Below are positions 8,239-16,348 of a DNA stretch of 64,000 nt, in pieces; within the stretch, counting starts at the first letter, position 1; every line of letters begins with the position of its first letter. The stretch spans positions 1 to 64,000 of the forward strand of contig DASVBY010000083.1 of the NCBI GenBank assembly GCA_036381895.1, read 5' to 3'. The translations under genes were made by a program, and so were the position numbers. The stretch is from JACQFZ01 sp036381895. GTDB taxonomy: Bacteria; Pseudomonadota; Gammaproteobacteria; Acidiferrobacterales; Sulfurifustaceae. The notes beneath the pieces were generated by a model that saw nothing but the letters and a program-made list of their open reading frames with translations, was not told the origin of the DNA and searched no databases.

Positions 8239-9048
8239 TCAGCTCTTCAGCCGGTAGCCGGTGCGAAAGATCCACCAGACCAGCGCGAGCGCGACGAGGA
8301 AGAAGACGAGCAGCGCCGCGAGGCTCACGCCGACGCCGACGTCGGCGGTGCCGTAGAAGCTCCAGCGAAAGCCGCTCACGATGTAAACGATCGGGTTGAA
8401 CAGGCTGACCGTGTGCCAGGGCTCGGGCAGCATGTCGATCGAATAGAACGCGCCGCCGAGGAAGGTGAGGGGCGTCACCACGAGCATGGGCACGAACTGC
8501 AGCTCCTCGAAGCCCTTCGCCCACACCCCGATGATGAAGCCGGCGAGGCTGAACGCCGCGGCGACGAGCAGCAGGTACGCGACCATCCATACCGGATGCA
8601 GCACGTGCACCGGCACGAACAGGCTCGCGGTCGCGAGGATCACCAGTCCGAGAATCACCGATTTCGTCGCCGCCGCGCCCACGTACGCGAGCACGATCTC
8701 GAACGCCGAGATCGGCGCCGACAGCACTTCGTAGATCGTGCCGGTGAACTTCGGCATATGAATGCCGAAGGAGGCGTTGCTCAGGCTCTCGGTAAGCACC
8801 GAGAGCATGATGAGTCCGGGCACGATGAAGGCGCCGTAGGTGACCCCGTCGATCGTGCCCATGCGCGAGCCGATCGCGGAGCCGAACACGACGAAGTAGA
8901 GCGCCGTCGTGATGACGGGGGTGGCGAGGCTCTGCCAGAGCGTGCGCCGGAAGCGCGCCATCTCGAATCGATAGATCGCCAGCACGCCGCGGCCGTTGAA
9001 GCCGAGCGTCTCGTTGCGCGCGCCGCCGCGTTCGATAACCGTGCTCAT
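8239..9048 (-). CDS. yadH: ABC-2 type exporter permease (YadH-like)
   Basis: A 269-residue membrane subunit with six predicted hydrophobic segments, including ALYFVVFGSAIG, FIVPGLIMLSVL, VILGLVILATASLFV, AAAFSLAGFIIGVWAKG and the C-terminal ALLVFFLVALALVWWIF. The ABC-2 signature region (FEELQFVPMLVVTPLTFLGG) is present. Its ATG at 9048 overlaps the TGA of the ATPase gene (ATGA), so the two are translationally coupled. Together they form a YadGH-type exporter; the cargo is unknown. Confidence 0.92.
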   Translation of the reverse strand: MSTVIERGGARNETLGFNGRGVLAIYRFEMARFRRTLWQSLATPVITTALYFVVFGSAIGSRMGTIDGVTYGAFIVPGLIMLSVLTESLSNASFGIHMPKFTGTIYEVLSAPISAFEIVLAYVGAAATKSVILGLVILATASLFVPVHVLHPVWMVAYLLLVAAAFSLAGFIIGVWAKGFEELQFVPMLVVTPLTFLGGAFYSIDMLPEPWHTVSLFNPIVYIVSGFRWSFYGTADVGVGVSLAALLVFFLVALALVWWIFRTGYRLKS

Positions 9049-10025
9049 CGCCGTTCGCTCACCAGGTTGACGAAGATCTCCTCGAGCGTGCTCTGCCGCG
9101 TGTTGAGGTCCTTGAACTCGATGCCGAGGTCGACGATGCGGCGCAGCAGCGCCGGCACCGTCATGTGCTCCTCGTTCGCGTCGAACGTGTATTCGAGCTC
9201 GGTGCCGCCGTTGTTGAGCACGAGCTTCCAGTCGCCGAGCGCCGCCGGGATCGCGGCGAGCGGGGCCTGCAGGTGCACCGTCAGCTGCTTCTTGCCGAGC
9301 GTCTTCATGAGCTGCGTCTTCTCCTCGACCACGATCAGCTGGCCCTTGCGGATCACGCCGATGCGGTCGGCCATTTCCTCGGCCTCGTCGATGTAGTGCG
9401 TGGTGAGGATGATGGTGACGCCGCTCTCGCGCAGGCGCCGCACCAGCGCCCACATGTCGCGCCGCAGCTCGACGTCCACCCCCGCGGTCGGCTCGTCCAG
9501 GAACAGCACCTTCGGCTCGTGCGCGAGCGCCTTCGCGATCAGTACGCGCCGCTTCATGCCGCCCGAGAGCGTCATGATCTTGTCCTTGCGCTTCTCCCAG
9601 AGCGACAGGCTCTTCAGCACCTCTTCGATGTATGCCGGATCGCGCGCGAGGCCGAAGAGGCTGCGGCTGAAGCTGACCGTATCCCACACCGTCTCGAACA
9701 TATCGGTGTGGAGCTCCTGCGGCACGAGGCCGATGCACGCGCGCGCGGCACGGTACTCGCGGACGATGTCGTGGCCGTCGACCAGCACGGTGCCGGTGCT
9801 CGGCGTCACCAGGCCGCAGACGATGCTGATGAGCGTGGTCTTCCCGGCGCCGTTCGGACCGAGCAGGGCGAAGATCTCGCCGCGGCGGATCTCGAGGCTG
9901 ACGTCCTTGAGCGCGGTGAGCCCCGAGGCGTAGGTCTTGGTCAGCCCGGAGATGGAGATGATCGGCGCCGGTGCGGGCGCCGCGTCGAGCGGCTGTCGCG
10001 CCGCGAGCGCCATGCGATCAGACAT
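9045..10025 (-). CDS. yadG: ABC exporter ATP-binding protein (YadG-like)
   Basis: A 326-residue ATPase. Walker A is LGPNGAGKTT, the Q-loop is in LVPQELHTD, the signature is LSGGMKRR, Walker B is VLFLDEPTAGVD, and the switch His is in LTTHYIDEAEE. The sequence closely follows E. coli YadG in order and spacing. A C-terminal extension of about 80 residues after the ATPase core is normal for the family. The start at 10025 overlaps the DUF1428 gene by 8 bases; a second ATG four codons later is also possible. It sits in an operon with the upstream DUF1428 gene, downstream of a motif I assign to the ECF42 sigma factor. Confidence 0.94.
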   Translation of the reverse strand: MSDRMALAARQPLDAAPAPAPIISISGLTKTYASGLTALKDVSLEIRRGEIFALLGPNGAGKTTLISIVCGLVTPSTGTVLVDGHDIVREYRAARACIGLVPQELHTDMFETVWDTVSFSRSLFGLARDPAYIEEVLKSLSLWEKRKDKIMTLSGGMKRRVLIAKALAHEPKVLFLDEPTAGVDVELRRDMWALVRRLRESGVTIILTTHYIDEAEEMADRIGVIRKGQLIVVEEKTQLMKTLGKKQLTVHLQAPLAAIPAALGDWKLVLNNGGTELEYTFDANEEHMTVPALLRRIVDLGIEFKDLNTRQSTLEEIFVNLVSERR

Positions 10026-10371
10026 CCACGAGAACCTCGAAGCCGCCGAAGCTCATGCGTTTGAGGTCGAACGGCATTGGCGTCTTGTCCATGTGCATCC
10101 GGGGATCCTTCATGACCTTGGCGTTGACGCGATCGCGATGCGCGCGCGAGCGGTAGACGATCCACGAGAACAGGACCGTCTCGCCGGGCTTGAGCTTCGC
10201 CAGGCGCGGAAAGGGCAGGCCGAACTTGACGTTGACGTCGTCCGCCACGCACTCGCGGTACTCGAGCGCCCCGTGCTCGCGCCAGATGCGGCCCGCCTTG
10301 CGCGCGATACGGCGGTACGCATCGAGGTTCTTCTTCGGTACGGGTATGACGAAGCCGTCTACGTAGGGCAT
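10018..10371 (-). CDS. DUF1428 family protein
   Basis: A 117-residue cytoplasmic protein of the DUF1428 family (ferredoxin-like alpha/beta barrel fold), recognised by its MPYVDGFVIPVPKKN opening, an ECVADDVN segment, the WIVYRSRAHRDRVNAKVMKD block and a C-terminal MPFD-RMSFGGFEV segment. The ATG at 10371 has a strong AAAGGAG site. It is the first gene of a coupled operon with the YadGH exporter. The function is unknown; DUF1428 proteins often travel with DGPF/VOC-type proteins under ECF sigma control, which fits the promoter-like motif at 10540-10568. Confidence 0.9.
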   Translation of the reverse strand: MPYVDGFVIPVPKKNLDAYRRIARKAGRIWREHGALEYRECVADDVNVKFGLPFPRLAKLKPGETVLFSWIVYRSRAHRDRVNAKVMKDPRMHMDKTPMPFDLKRMSFGGFEVLVDV

Positions 10372-10539
10372 GCGTAGTCTCCTTTCGTGTGCGCCTGAGG
10401 GCGGCGGCTTGCCGCAAATGAGCAGCCGGCAATCCCTGGTTCGCTGCGAGCGGGGGGCGAATGGTAGGGCGATCGGCGCATTACGGCAACGTTTGCGGCG
10501 TCGTCGCGGCAGCCGTGCGCCGCGGCCGCTCATGCCCCT

Positions 10540-10568
10540 AGGACGATCGGGCGCGGCCGCTCCCGACA
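10540..10568 (-). promoter_or_regulatory. Candidate ECF42 promoter upstream of DUF1428-yadGH
   Basis: Read on the minus strand the segment is TGTCGG, 17 bases, CGTCCT. It is one of four copies in the window with identical spacing. The last base is 168 bases before the DUF1428 start codon, so a long leader is implied. Confidence 0.65.
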
Positions 10569-10701
10569 CGCCGCGCCGGCGGCCCACGCCATCGGGCGTT
10601 CGCCCGAATCCGCCCCCTGGCGCGTTGGGTTATACAAGGGGCGTTTCGGGCGGCGGCGCCAGAGAGCAGCCGCCCATCCACGGCATCGGAGGAGAAGGCG
10701 C

Positions 10702-11280
10702 ATGATCAGGGTTGGCATCATCATCGGAAGCACGCGTCCGGGCCGCAAGGCCGAGGACGTCGCCCGCTGGGTTCACGGCATCGCAAGCAGGCGCGGGGAC
10801 GCGGAGTACGAGCTCGTCGACATCAAGGACTACAACCTGCCGCTGCTCGACGAACCGGTGCCGCCGTCGATGGGGCAGTACAGCAAGCCGCATACCAAGG
10901 CCTGGGCGGCCAAGATCGCTTCGTTCGACGCTTTCGTGTTCGTGACGCCGGAGTACAACCACGGTATCTCGGGTGCGCTCAAGAACGCCATCGACTTCCT
11001 GTTCGCGGAATGGAACGACAAGGCGGCCGGATTCGTCGGCTACGGGAGCGCCGGCGGCGCCCGCGCGATCGAGAGCCTGCGGCTCGTGATGGGCGAGATC
11101 AAGGTCGCCGACGTGCGCCAGTCGGTGCTGCTGTCGCTGTTCACCGACTTCGAGAACATGTCGGCGTTCAGGCCCGCGCCGGTGCAGGAGAAAGCGGTCA
11201 ACACGATGCTCGAGGAAGTGGTGGCCTGGGGGACGGCGCTGAAGTCGGTGCGGGAGAAGGCGAAGGCGGCCGTGGCATAG
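10702..11280 (+). CDS. NAD(P)H-dependent FMN reductase (flavodoxin-like)
   Basis: A 192-residue flavodoxin-fold protein of the NADPH-dependent FMN reductase family (ChrR/YieF/azoreductase-like). The phosphate loop IIGSTRPGRK binds FMN phosphate, and PEYNHGISGALKNAID is the second conserved FMN/active-site motif. It probably reduces quinones, azo compounds or metals using FMN and NAD(P)H in the cytosol. The ATG at 10702 has an excellent GGAGGAG site. The gene is divergent from the DUF1428 operon and appears monocistronic. Confidence 0.93.
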   Translation: MIRVGIIIGSTRPGRKAEDVARWVHGIASRRGDAEYELVDIKDYNLPLLDEPVPPSMGQYSKPHTKAWAAKIASFDAFVFVTPEYNHGISGALKNAIDFLFAEWNDKAAGFVGYGSAGGARAIESLRLVMGEIKVADVRQSVLLSLFTDFENMSAFRPAPVQEKAVNTMLEEVVAWGTALKSVREKAKAAVA

Positions 11281-11498
11281 TGCCTTCGTCGTCGTGCCTT
11301 CGCCGTCGCGTTCAGGGCGAACACCGGCCGTCTCGTTCCGGACGACGGCCCGGCAGGCGTGCAGCGCCGGACGGGCGCGTTCCTGCCCGAACCGGAGCTG
11401 CATCATCGCGCGCGGCTGCGGCCGAATCGTCGATCGGGAGAACGGCGCTCCGCGCGGTGCACCCGTCGGGCCGCCGCGAGTCGCGACGGTCCGGCGCG
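11281..11498. other. Convergent intergenic region
   Basis: About 220 bases between the ends of the FMN reductase gene and the VOC gene. No gene or convincing terminator is seen. Confidence 0.4.
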
Positions 11499-11894
11499 TT
11501 AGGCCGTCCCGGCCGGCTCTTCGCTCAGCACCGAGAGGATGTTTCCGGCCGGGTCCTTGAACCAGGCGATGGTCGGCCCGCCGCTCTCGCGGAAGATGCC
11601 GCGCGCGTCGGTCTTGATCCCGGGCGCGTCGTAGATCTCGAAGCGCACGCCGCGCCGCGTGAGCTCGTCCACCGTTGCCGGAACGTCGTCGACCGGGAAG
11701 TTGAGAACGGTGTACGTCGCGGGTCGGTGATCCGGTTTCGGGTACATGATCACGGTCGAGCCGCCGGCGAGGTGAAGCGTCAGGATGCCGTGCGCTTCGG
11801 AGACGTCGAGGCCGAGTGTGCCGCCGTAGAACTCCTTGGCCTTCGATGTGTCGTCGACCGAGAATCCGCTGAAAGCTCTGCTATTTCCCAACAT
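11499..11894 (-). CDS. VOC superfamily (glyoxalase-like) protein
   Basis: A 131-residue protein with the paired beta-alpha-beta-beta-beta modules of the VOC fold: AFSGFSVDDTSKAKEFY starts the first module and FPVDDVPATVDELTRRGV the second, ending WFKDPAGNILSVL with the typical C-terminal metal-ligand-type position. The reaction is unknown. It is the last gene of a four-gene minus-strand operon (DGPF protein and three VOC proteins). AAGGAG lies 7 bases before the ATG. Confidence 0.88.
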   Translation of the reverse strand: MLGNSRAFSGFSVDDTSKAKEFYGGTLGLDVSEAHGILTLHLAGGSTVIMYPKPDHRPATYTVLNFPVDDVPATVDELTRRGVRFEIYDAPGIKTDARGIFRESGGPTIAWFKDPAGNILSVLSEEPAGTA

Positions 11895-11972
11895 GGCTTG
11901 CTCCTTGTCGGTTGTCCCGCCGGCGCCATCGCCGGCACCGGGCCGCCCAATGGCCGCTTGCCCGGTGGGTGC

Positions 11973-12344
11973 TCATTCATGCTGCCCGGCCGGTTGCCAG
12001 AGCCCCATCATCCGGCCCTCGGGGTCGGTGAAGAGGCAGAACCTGCCCATGCCCGGCACTTCCTGTTCCGCGACATGGATCTCGTCGCCGGCTGCGACGA
12101 CGCGCTCGCGGTACGCGGCGAGATCGTCGACTGCGACATAGAACAGCATGTTTCCCGGCCACGGCCCTTCGCGCTGCGGCCGCAGTATGCCGCCGTTGAT
12201 GCCGATGTCGGACCCGGTGTCGACGAGGCGGTAGTTCATCTCCGGCCGGTGGTCGATCTTCCAGTCGAAGAGCTTCGCGTAGAACTCGGCGATTCTCTCG
12301 GGCTGCTTCGACATGAGCTCCCAATGCACTACGGCGTTACCCAT
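11973..12344 (-). CDS. VOC superfamily protein
   Basis: A 123-residue VOC protein: VVHWELMSKQPERIAEFYAKLFDW opens module one, YVAVDDLAAYRERVVAAG opens module two, and the end is LFTDPEGRMMGLWQ. This layout is common in 'glyoxalase/bleomycin resistance' annotations, but resistance cannot be claimed from it. It is the third gene of the DGPF/VOC operon, with an AAAGGAGGG site before the ATG. Confidence 0.88.
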   Translation of the reverse strand: MGNAVVHWELMSKQPERIAEFYAKLFDWKIDHRPEMNYRLVDTGSDIGINGGILRPQREGPWPGNMLFYVAVDDLAAYRERVVAAGDEIHVAEQEVPGMGRFCLFTDPEGRMMGLWQPAGQHE

Positions 12345-12383
12345 CTGGCGACCCTCCTTTGGCTTACGTTCGGCGGCGCGCGC

Positions 12384-12809
12384 CTACTGTCCGGGTTGCC
12401 CTTCGGTGAGCAGCATCCACCCCACCCCGAAGCGGTCGGTGAGCATTCCGAAGCGCTCGGCGAAGAAGGTCTTGCCGAGCGGCATCTGCACCTGACCGCC
12501 TTCGGCGAGCGCCGTGAAGGCGCGCTCCACTTCGGCGGCGCTCGGAAGCGTCACGGCGAGCGACATCCCCTGGAATGCGGGCTTGCCGTTGCAATCGCCG
12601 TCGGAGGCGAAAAGCGTCGTACCGGCGATGCGGAACTCGGAGTGCATCACCTTGTTCTCGGAGCCGGGCGCGATGGCACCTGGCGGCGGCGGTTCGGGGG
12701 CGTCCTTGAACCGCATCAGGAACGTCACCTCGGCGCCGAGCGCGTTCTTGTAGAACTCGAGCGCCTCCTCGCAGCGCCCGTCGAAGAACAGATACGACTG
12801 TACCGGCAT
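12384..12809 (-). CDS. PhnB-like VOC protein
   Basis: A 141-residue protein of the PhnB/3-demethylubiquinone-9 3-methyltransferase-like VOC subgroup. It opens with QSYLFFDGRCEEALEFYKNA, has an MHSEFRIAGTTLFASD middle, and ends with MPLGKTFFAERFGMLTDRFG and a VGWML strand. The start at 12809 is chosen from a GAGGAGG site; the longer in-frame extension is arginine-rich and unsupported. It lies 25 bases after the DGPF gene. Members are usually of unknown function despite the enzyme-like names. Confidence 0.9.
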   Translation of the reverse strand: MPVQSYLFFDGRCEEALEFYKNALGAEVTFLMRFKDAPEPPPPGAIAPGSENKVMHSEFRIAGTTLFASDGDCNGKPAFQGMSLAVTLPSAAEVERAFTALAEGGQVQMPLGKTFFAERFGMLTDRFGVGWMLLTEGQPGQ

Positions 12810-12834
12810 GGTTCGGCCTCCTCGGTTCGATCTG

Positions 12835-13260
12835 CTATGACTTCTTCGCGGCGATCTCGGCGCGCAGCCGCTCCTCCTGCGCACGCAGCTCCGGCGTGAA
12901 CTCGGCGCCGAAATCCTCGGCCTCGTATATCTGGCGGAGCTCCACTTCGCCCTCGACGCCGGTCGGGTTCGGGATGCGTTTGGCCCACTCGATCGCCTCT
13001 TCCTTCGACTTCACCTCCCAGAGCCAGTAGCCCGCGACGACCTCGTTCTGCGGAAACGGCCCTTCGACGACCGTCCGGCGATCGCCCGAGAATCTGACGC
13101 GCACGCCGCGCGAGCTCGGGTGCAGGCCTTCGCCCGCGAGCATCACGCCGGCCTTGACCAGCTCCTCGTTGAAGCGGCCCATTTCGGCAAGAAGCTGCTC
13201 GCTCGGCATGACGCCCGCTTCGGTGTCCTTGCTGGCTCTGACGAAAACCATGAATCGCAT
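12835..13260 (-). CDS. YciI/DGPF-family protein
   Basis: A 141-residue YciI-like (DGPF) protein: a ferredoxin-like fold with MRFMVFVRASKDTEAG at the start, the EGPFPQNEVVAGYW variant of the DGPF motif, and EVRPIYEAEDFG-like sequence near the end. DGPF genes are the usual neighbours and targets of ECF42 sigma factors. This gene leads a four-gene operon and has a matching motif 51 bases upstream. A GAGGAG site precedes the ATG. Confidence 0.9.
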   Translation of the reverse strand: MRFMVFVRASKDTEAGVMPSEQLLAEMGRFNEELVKAGVMLAGEGLHPSSRGVRVRFSGDRRTVVEGPFPQNEVVAGYWLWEVKSKEEAIEWAKRIPNPTGVEGEVELRQIYEAEDFGAEFTPELRAQEERLRAEIAAKKS

Positions 13261-13311
13261 TCGTGTTCTCCTCGATGGTTAGGCCCGTGGGCCCTGCATA
13301 TGTTCGCGTCA

Positions 13312-13340
13312 AGGACGAACGAGGCGGTGCCGATCCGACA
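13312..13340 (-). promoter_or_regulatory. Candidate ECF42 promoter upstream of the DGPF/VOC operon
   Basis: On the minus strand: TGTCGG, 17 bases, CGTCCT, ending 51 bases before the DGPF start codon. It is the second of the four equal-spaced copies, 8.3 kb from the sigma gene. Confidence 0.72.
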
Positions 13341-13342
13341 GC

Positions 13343-13355
13343 GCACGAATCGTGC
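13343..13355. promoter_or_regulatory. 13-bp palindrome, possible operator
   Basis: GCACGAATCGTGC is a perfect inverted repeat around a central base. It abuts the upstream edge of the ECF-type promoter of the DGPF operon and lies about 225 bases before livG. It could bind a dimeric regulator; chance is not excluded. Confidence 0.3.
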
Positions 13356-13568
13356 CTCCGCGCTACCGCCACTGGCGTTCCCCCGAGCACTGCGGCTCGG
13401 CTTCCTCGATGCTCGGCAAGCGAACCAAAGTCCACAGAAGGCATGTTGCTTTTGGGTCGGCCGATCGGGTAGCCTCCCGGCGGCAGTACAGCACGGCGCC
13501 GGTGCGAATGCGGCGCAGCAACGAGACTACCCGTGGGCGATAGGACCGGTCGCCCGGGCGTACGGGAA

Positions 13569-13574
13569 TATAAT
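13569..13574 (+). promoter_or_regulatory. TATAAT -10 box directly before livG
   Basis: A perfect TATAAT lies in a short AT-rich patch that ends at the GTG start codon of the livG-like gene. The usual -10 to +1 distance puts the transcript start on or next to the GTG, so the mRNA may be leaderless. No good -35 box is seen 17 bases upstream. Confidence 0.4.
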
Positions 13575-13578
13575 TTAA

Positions 13579-14409
13579 GTGTCGGCAGCACCCGCGGAGC
13601 CAATCCTCGAGGTCGACGGTGTTACGCTCGCCTTCGGTGGCGTGAAGGCGCTCAATTCCGTGACCTTCCGCGTGGCGCCGAACTCGATCACATCCGTGAT
13701 CGGTCCGAACGGCGCCGGCAAGACCTCGCTCTTCAACACTATCTCCGGCTTCTACCGGCCGACTGCGGGCCGTATCCGCTTCCAGGGACGGGACATCACG
13801 CGGCTCCGGGCGCATCAGCGCGCGAAGCTCGGCCTCGCCCGCAGCTTCCAGAACATCGCGCTGTTCCGCGGCATGAGCGTGCTCGACAACATCAAGCTCG
13901 GCCGCCACTGCCACCTGCGCACCAACGTGCTCGACGCGCTGTTCTATTTCGGCCGCGCGCGCCGCGAAGAGGCGGAGCTTCGCGCCGACATCGAGGAGCG
14001 CATCATCGACTTCCTCGAGATCGATCACATCCGCCACGCCCCGGTCGCATCGCTCGCCTACGGCCTGCAGAAGCGGGTGGAGATGGCGCGGGCGCTGGCG
14101 ATGCAGCCGACCGTGCTCATGCTCGATGAGCCGGTCGCCGGCATGAACCGCGAGGAAACCGAGGACATGGCGCGCTTCATTCTCGATGTGCGCGAGGAGT
14201 GGGGCGTCACCATTCTCATGGTCGAGCACGACATGGGGATGGTGATGGACATCTCCGACCACGTGGTGGTGCTGAACTTCGGGGAAGTGATCGCGGACGG
14301 CCCGCCGGCGGCCGTGCAGAACGATCCCGAAGTGATCCGGGCCTATCTCGGCTCCGGCGACGTCGAGGCGCTGCGCCGCCGGCTCCGCGGCGGGCAGGCG
14401 GCGGCGTGA
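13579..14409 (+). CDS. livG: Branched-chain-amino-acid-type ABC transporter ATPase (LivG-like)
   Basis: A 276-residue ATPase of the LivG/HAAT family. Walker A is IGPNGAGKTSLFN, the Q-loop region is LGLARSFQNIALF, the signature is replaced by the usual LivG variant (LAYGLQKRVEMARAL), and Walker B is VLMLDEPVAGMN. The switch His is in MVEHDMGMVM. The start is a GTG at 13579 without a good ribosome site. It heads the operon livG-livH-livM-livK-livF-acyl-CoA ligase. In such clusters the substrate is often an aromatic or aliphatic acid rather than an amino acid. Confidence 0.92.
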   Translation: MSAAPAEPILEVDGVTLAFGGVKALNSVTFRVAPNSITSVIGPNGAGKTSLFNTISGFYRPTAGRIRFQGRDITRLRAHQRAKLGLARSFQNIALFRGMSVLDNIKLGRHCHLRTNVLDALFYFGRARREEAELRADIEERIIDFLEIDHIRHAPVASLAYGLQKRVEMARALAMQPTVLMLDEPVAGMNREETEDMARFILDVREEWGVTILMVEHDMGMVMDISDHVVVLNFGEVIADGPPAAVQNDPEVIRAYLGSGDVEALRRRLRGGQAAA

Positions 14410-15287
14410 TCGACTGGCTGCTCTTCCTCGAGGTGAGTCTCGCCGGCCTCGGCGGCGGCGGGCTGTACGCGCTCGCCGGGCTCGCGTTCGTGCTCATCTA
14501 CAAGGCGACGCGGGTGGTGAACCTCGCGATCGGCGAGATGCTGATGATCGGGGCGTACTTCTTCTTCGCGGCCGCCACCGATCTCGGCTGGCCGATCGGG
14601 CTCGCGATCGTCGCCGCCCTCGTCGCGAGCGGCCTCACTGGCGGGCTCATCGAGCGTCTGCTCATCCGCCCGATGCTCGGGGAGTCGCCGATCTCGGTGT
14701 TCATGATCACGGTCGGGCTCTCGTCGATCCTGGTCGGGCTGGTCGAGCTCGTCTGGGGCGCGGACCAGCTGCGGCTGCCCGAGTTCATGCCCACGAGCCC
14801 GGTGCTCATCGGCGAGGCCATGGTGGCGCCGAAGATCTTCTACGGCTTCCTGGTGGCCGCGGCGCTGATCGCCTCGGTGCTGATCCTGTTCCGCTACTGG
14901 CGCGGCGGGGTGGCGCTGCGCGCGACCGCCTCCGACCGCGCCGCGGCCTATGCCATGGGCATCGACGTGCCGCGCGTGTTCTCCCTCACCTGGGTGCTCG
15001 CCGCCGCGGTGGCGGCGGTCGCCGGCATCGTCGTCGGCAGCATCTCGAGCCTTTCGCCGACCATGGGCATCTTCGGGCTCTCGGTGCTCGTGGTCGTGAT
15101 CGTCGGCGGCCTCGACAGCGTGCTCGGCGCGCTGGTCGGCGGCCTGCTCGTCGGGCTCGTGGAAGCCTGGACCGGCACCTATCTCGGCGGCGAGTACAAG
15201 ATGCTCGCGACCTTTACGCTGCTGGTGCTGGTCCTGATGATCCGGCCCTACGGGCTTTTCGGCACGCACGAGATCGAGCGGCTATGA
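14406..15287 (+). CDS. livH: Branched-chain-type ABC transporter permease (LivH-like)
   Basis: A 293-residue inner-membrane permease starting at a GTG that overlaps the livG stop (GTGA). Eight or more hydrophobic segments are visible, with the LivH signature GLGGGGLYALAGLAFVLIYK at the start and IVGGLDSVLGALVGGLLVG near the end. The sequence NLAIGEMLMIGAYFFF follows the first helices as in the family. It pairs with LivM in the transport pore. Confidence 0.93.
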   Translation: MIDWLLFLEVSLAGLGGGGLYALAGLAFVLIYKATRVVNLAIGEMLMIGAYFFFAAATDLGWPIGLAIVAALVASGLTGGLIERLLIRPMLGESPISVFMITVGLSSILVGLVELVWGADQLRLPEFMPTSPVLIGEAMVAPKIFYGFLVAAALIASVLILFRYWRGGVALRATASDRAAAYAMGIDVPRVFSLTWVLAAAVAAVAGIVVGSISSLSPTMGIFGLSVLVVVIVGGLDSVLGALVGGLLVGLVEAWTGTYLGGEYKMLATFTLLVLVLMIRPYGLFGTHEIERL

Positions 15288-16324
15288 GAATCGGCACCGC
15301 GAAGGAAACCTATTTCGCCGACGAGGCGCTCTTCGATACGCGCACGCAGCGCGTGTGGCTGTTCGTTCTCGCGGCGCTGCTCGCGGTCTTCCCGTTCGTG
15401 GCGAGCCAGTACTGGCTCTACCTCGCCTGCCTCGTCGCGATCAACGTGATCGCCGCGACCGGGCTCAACATCCTCACCGGCTACACCGGGCTCGTGAGCC
15501 TCGGGCAGGCGGCGTTCATGGGGGTGGGCGCGTATACGGTGGCCGTGCTCGAGCGCCGCTGGGGCACGCCGTTCCTGCTCAATCTGCTCGCGGGCGGCGC
15601 GGTCGCCATGGTGGTCGGCATGGTGTTCGGCGTGCCGTCGCTGCGCGTCAAGGGGCTGTATCTCGCGATCGCGACCATCGCCGCCTCGTTCATCCTGCAT
15701 TTCATCTTCGCCAACTGGACCGCCGTCAGCGGGGGCACGGCGGGGCTGACGGTCCCGCCGGCGAACCTGCTCGGGCTGGCGCTCGACAGCGAGTTCCGGA
15801 GCTACTGGCTGATCGTGCCGATCGCGGCGCTCATGGTGCTCGGCGCCGCGAACCTGTTCCGCACGCGCATCGGGCGCGCGTTCATCGCGATCCGCGACCG
15901 CGACATCTCGGCCGAGGTGCTCGGGATCCCGCTGCTGCGCTACAAGCTGCTCTCGTTCGGGATCGCCTCCTTCTATGCCGGCGTCGCGGGCGGCCTGTGG
16001 GCCTATTTCTTCCGCTCCGTGACCCCCGAGAGCTTTCCGCTCATCATGTCGATCTTCTTCCTCGCGTGCATCATCGTCGGCGGGATGGGCACGACCCTCG
16101 GGAGCATTCTCGGCGCCGCGTTCATGACGCTCGTGCCCGAGGGGCTCAAGCTCGCCTTCGGCTGGCTCCCGAACGCCGAGGCGATGGCGGTGCACCTCGC
16201 GCCGGTGCGCACCATGGTGTTCGGCGCGCTGATCGTCGGATTCCTGATTTTTGAACCGCACGGCCTCGCCGAGATGTGGCGGCGGACGCGGCGGTTCTTT
16301 CACCTGTGGCCATTCCGGACATAG
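15284..16324 (+). CDS. livM: Branched-chain-type ABC transporter permease (LivM-like)
   Basis: A 346-residue permease; its ATG overlaps the livH stop (ATGA). It has the LivM landmarks NILTGYTGLVSLGQAAFMGVG, SLRVKGLYLAIATIA and, near the C-terminus, GGMGTTLGSILGAAF. An N-terminal stretch of about 24 polar residues precedes the first helix. It forms the second half of the membrane pore with LivH. Confidence 0.93.
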   Translation: MRIGTAKETYFADEALFDTRTQRVWLFVLAALLAVFPFVASQYWLYLACLVAINVIAATGLNILTGYTGLVSLGQAAFMGVGAYTVAVLERRWGTPFLLNLLAGGAVAMVVGMVFGVPSLRVKGLYLAIATIAASFILHFIFANWTAVSGGTAGLTVPPANLLGLALDSEFRSYWLIVPIAALMVLGAANLFRTRIGRAFIAIRDRDISAEVLGIPLLRYKLLSFGIASFYAGVAGGLWAYFFRSVTPESFPLIMSIFFLACIIVGGMGTTLGSILGAAFMTLVPEGLKLAFGWLPNAEAMAVHLAPVRTMVFGALIVGFLIFEPHGLAEMWRRTRRFFHLWPFRT

Positions 16325-16348
16325 GAACTCGAGAGAGGAGGCAGCAGC

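Noticed and set aside
8239..9738. A longer permease reading into the ATPase gene
   Set aside because: The extra N-terminus overlaps the conserved ATPase in another frame; the ATGA junction at 9045-9048 is the natural start.
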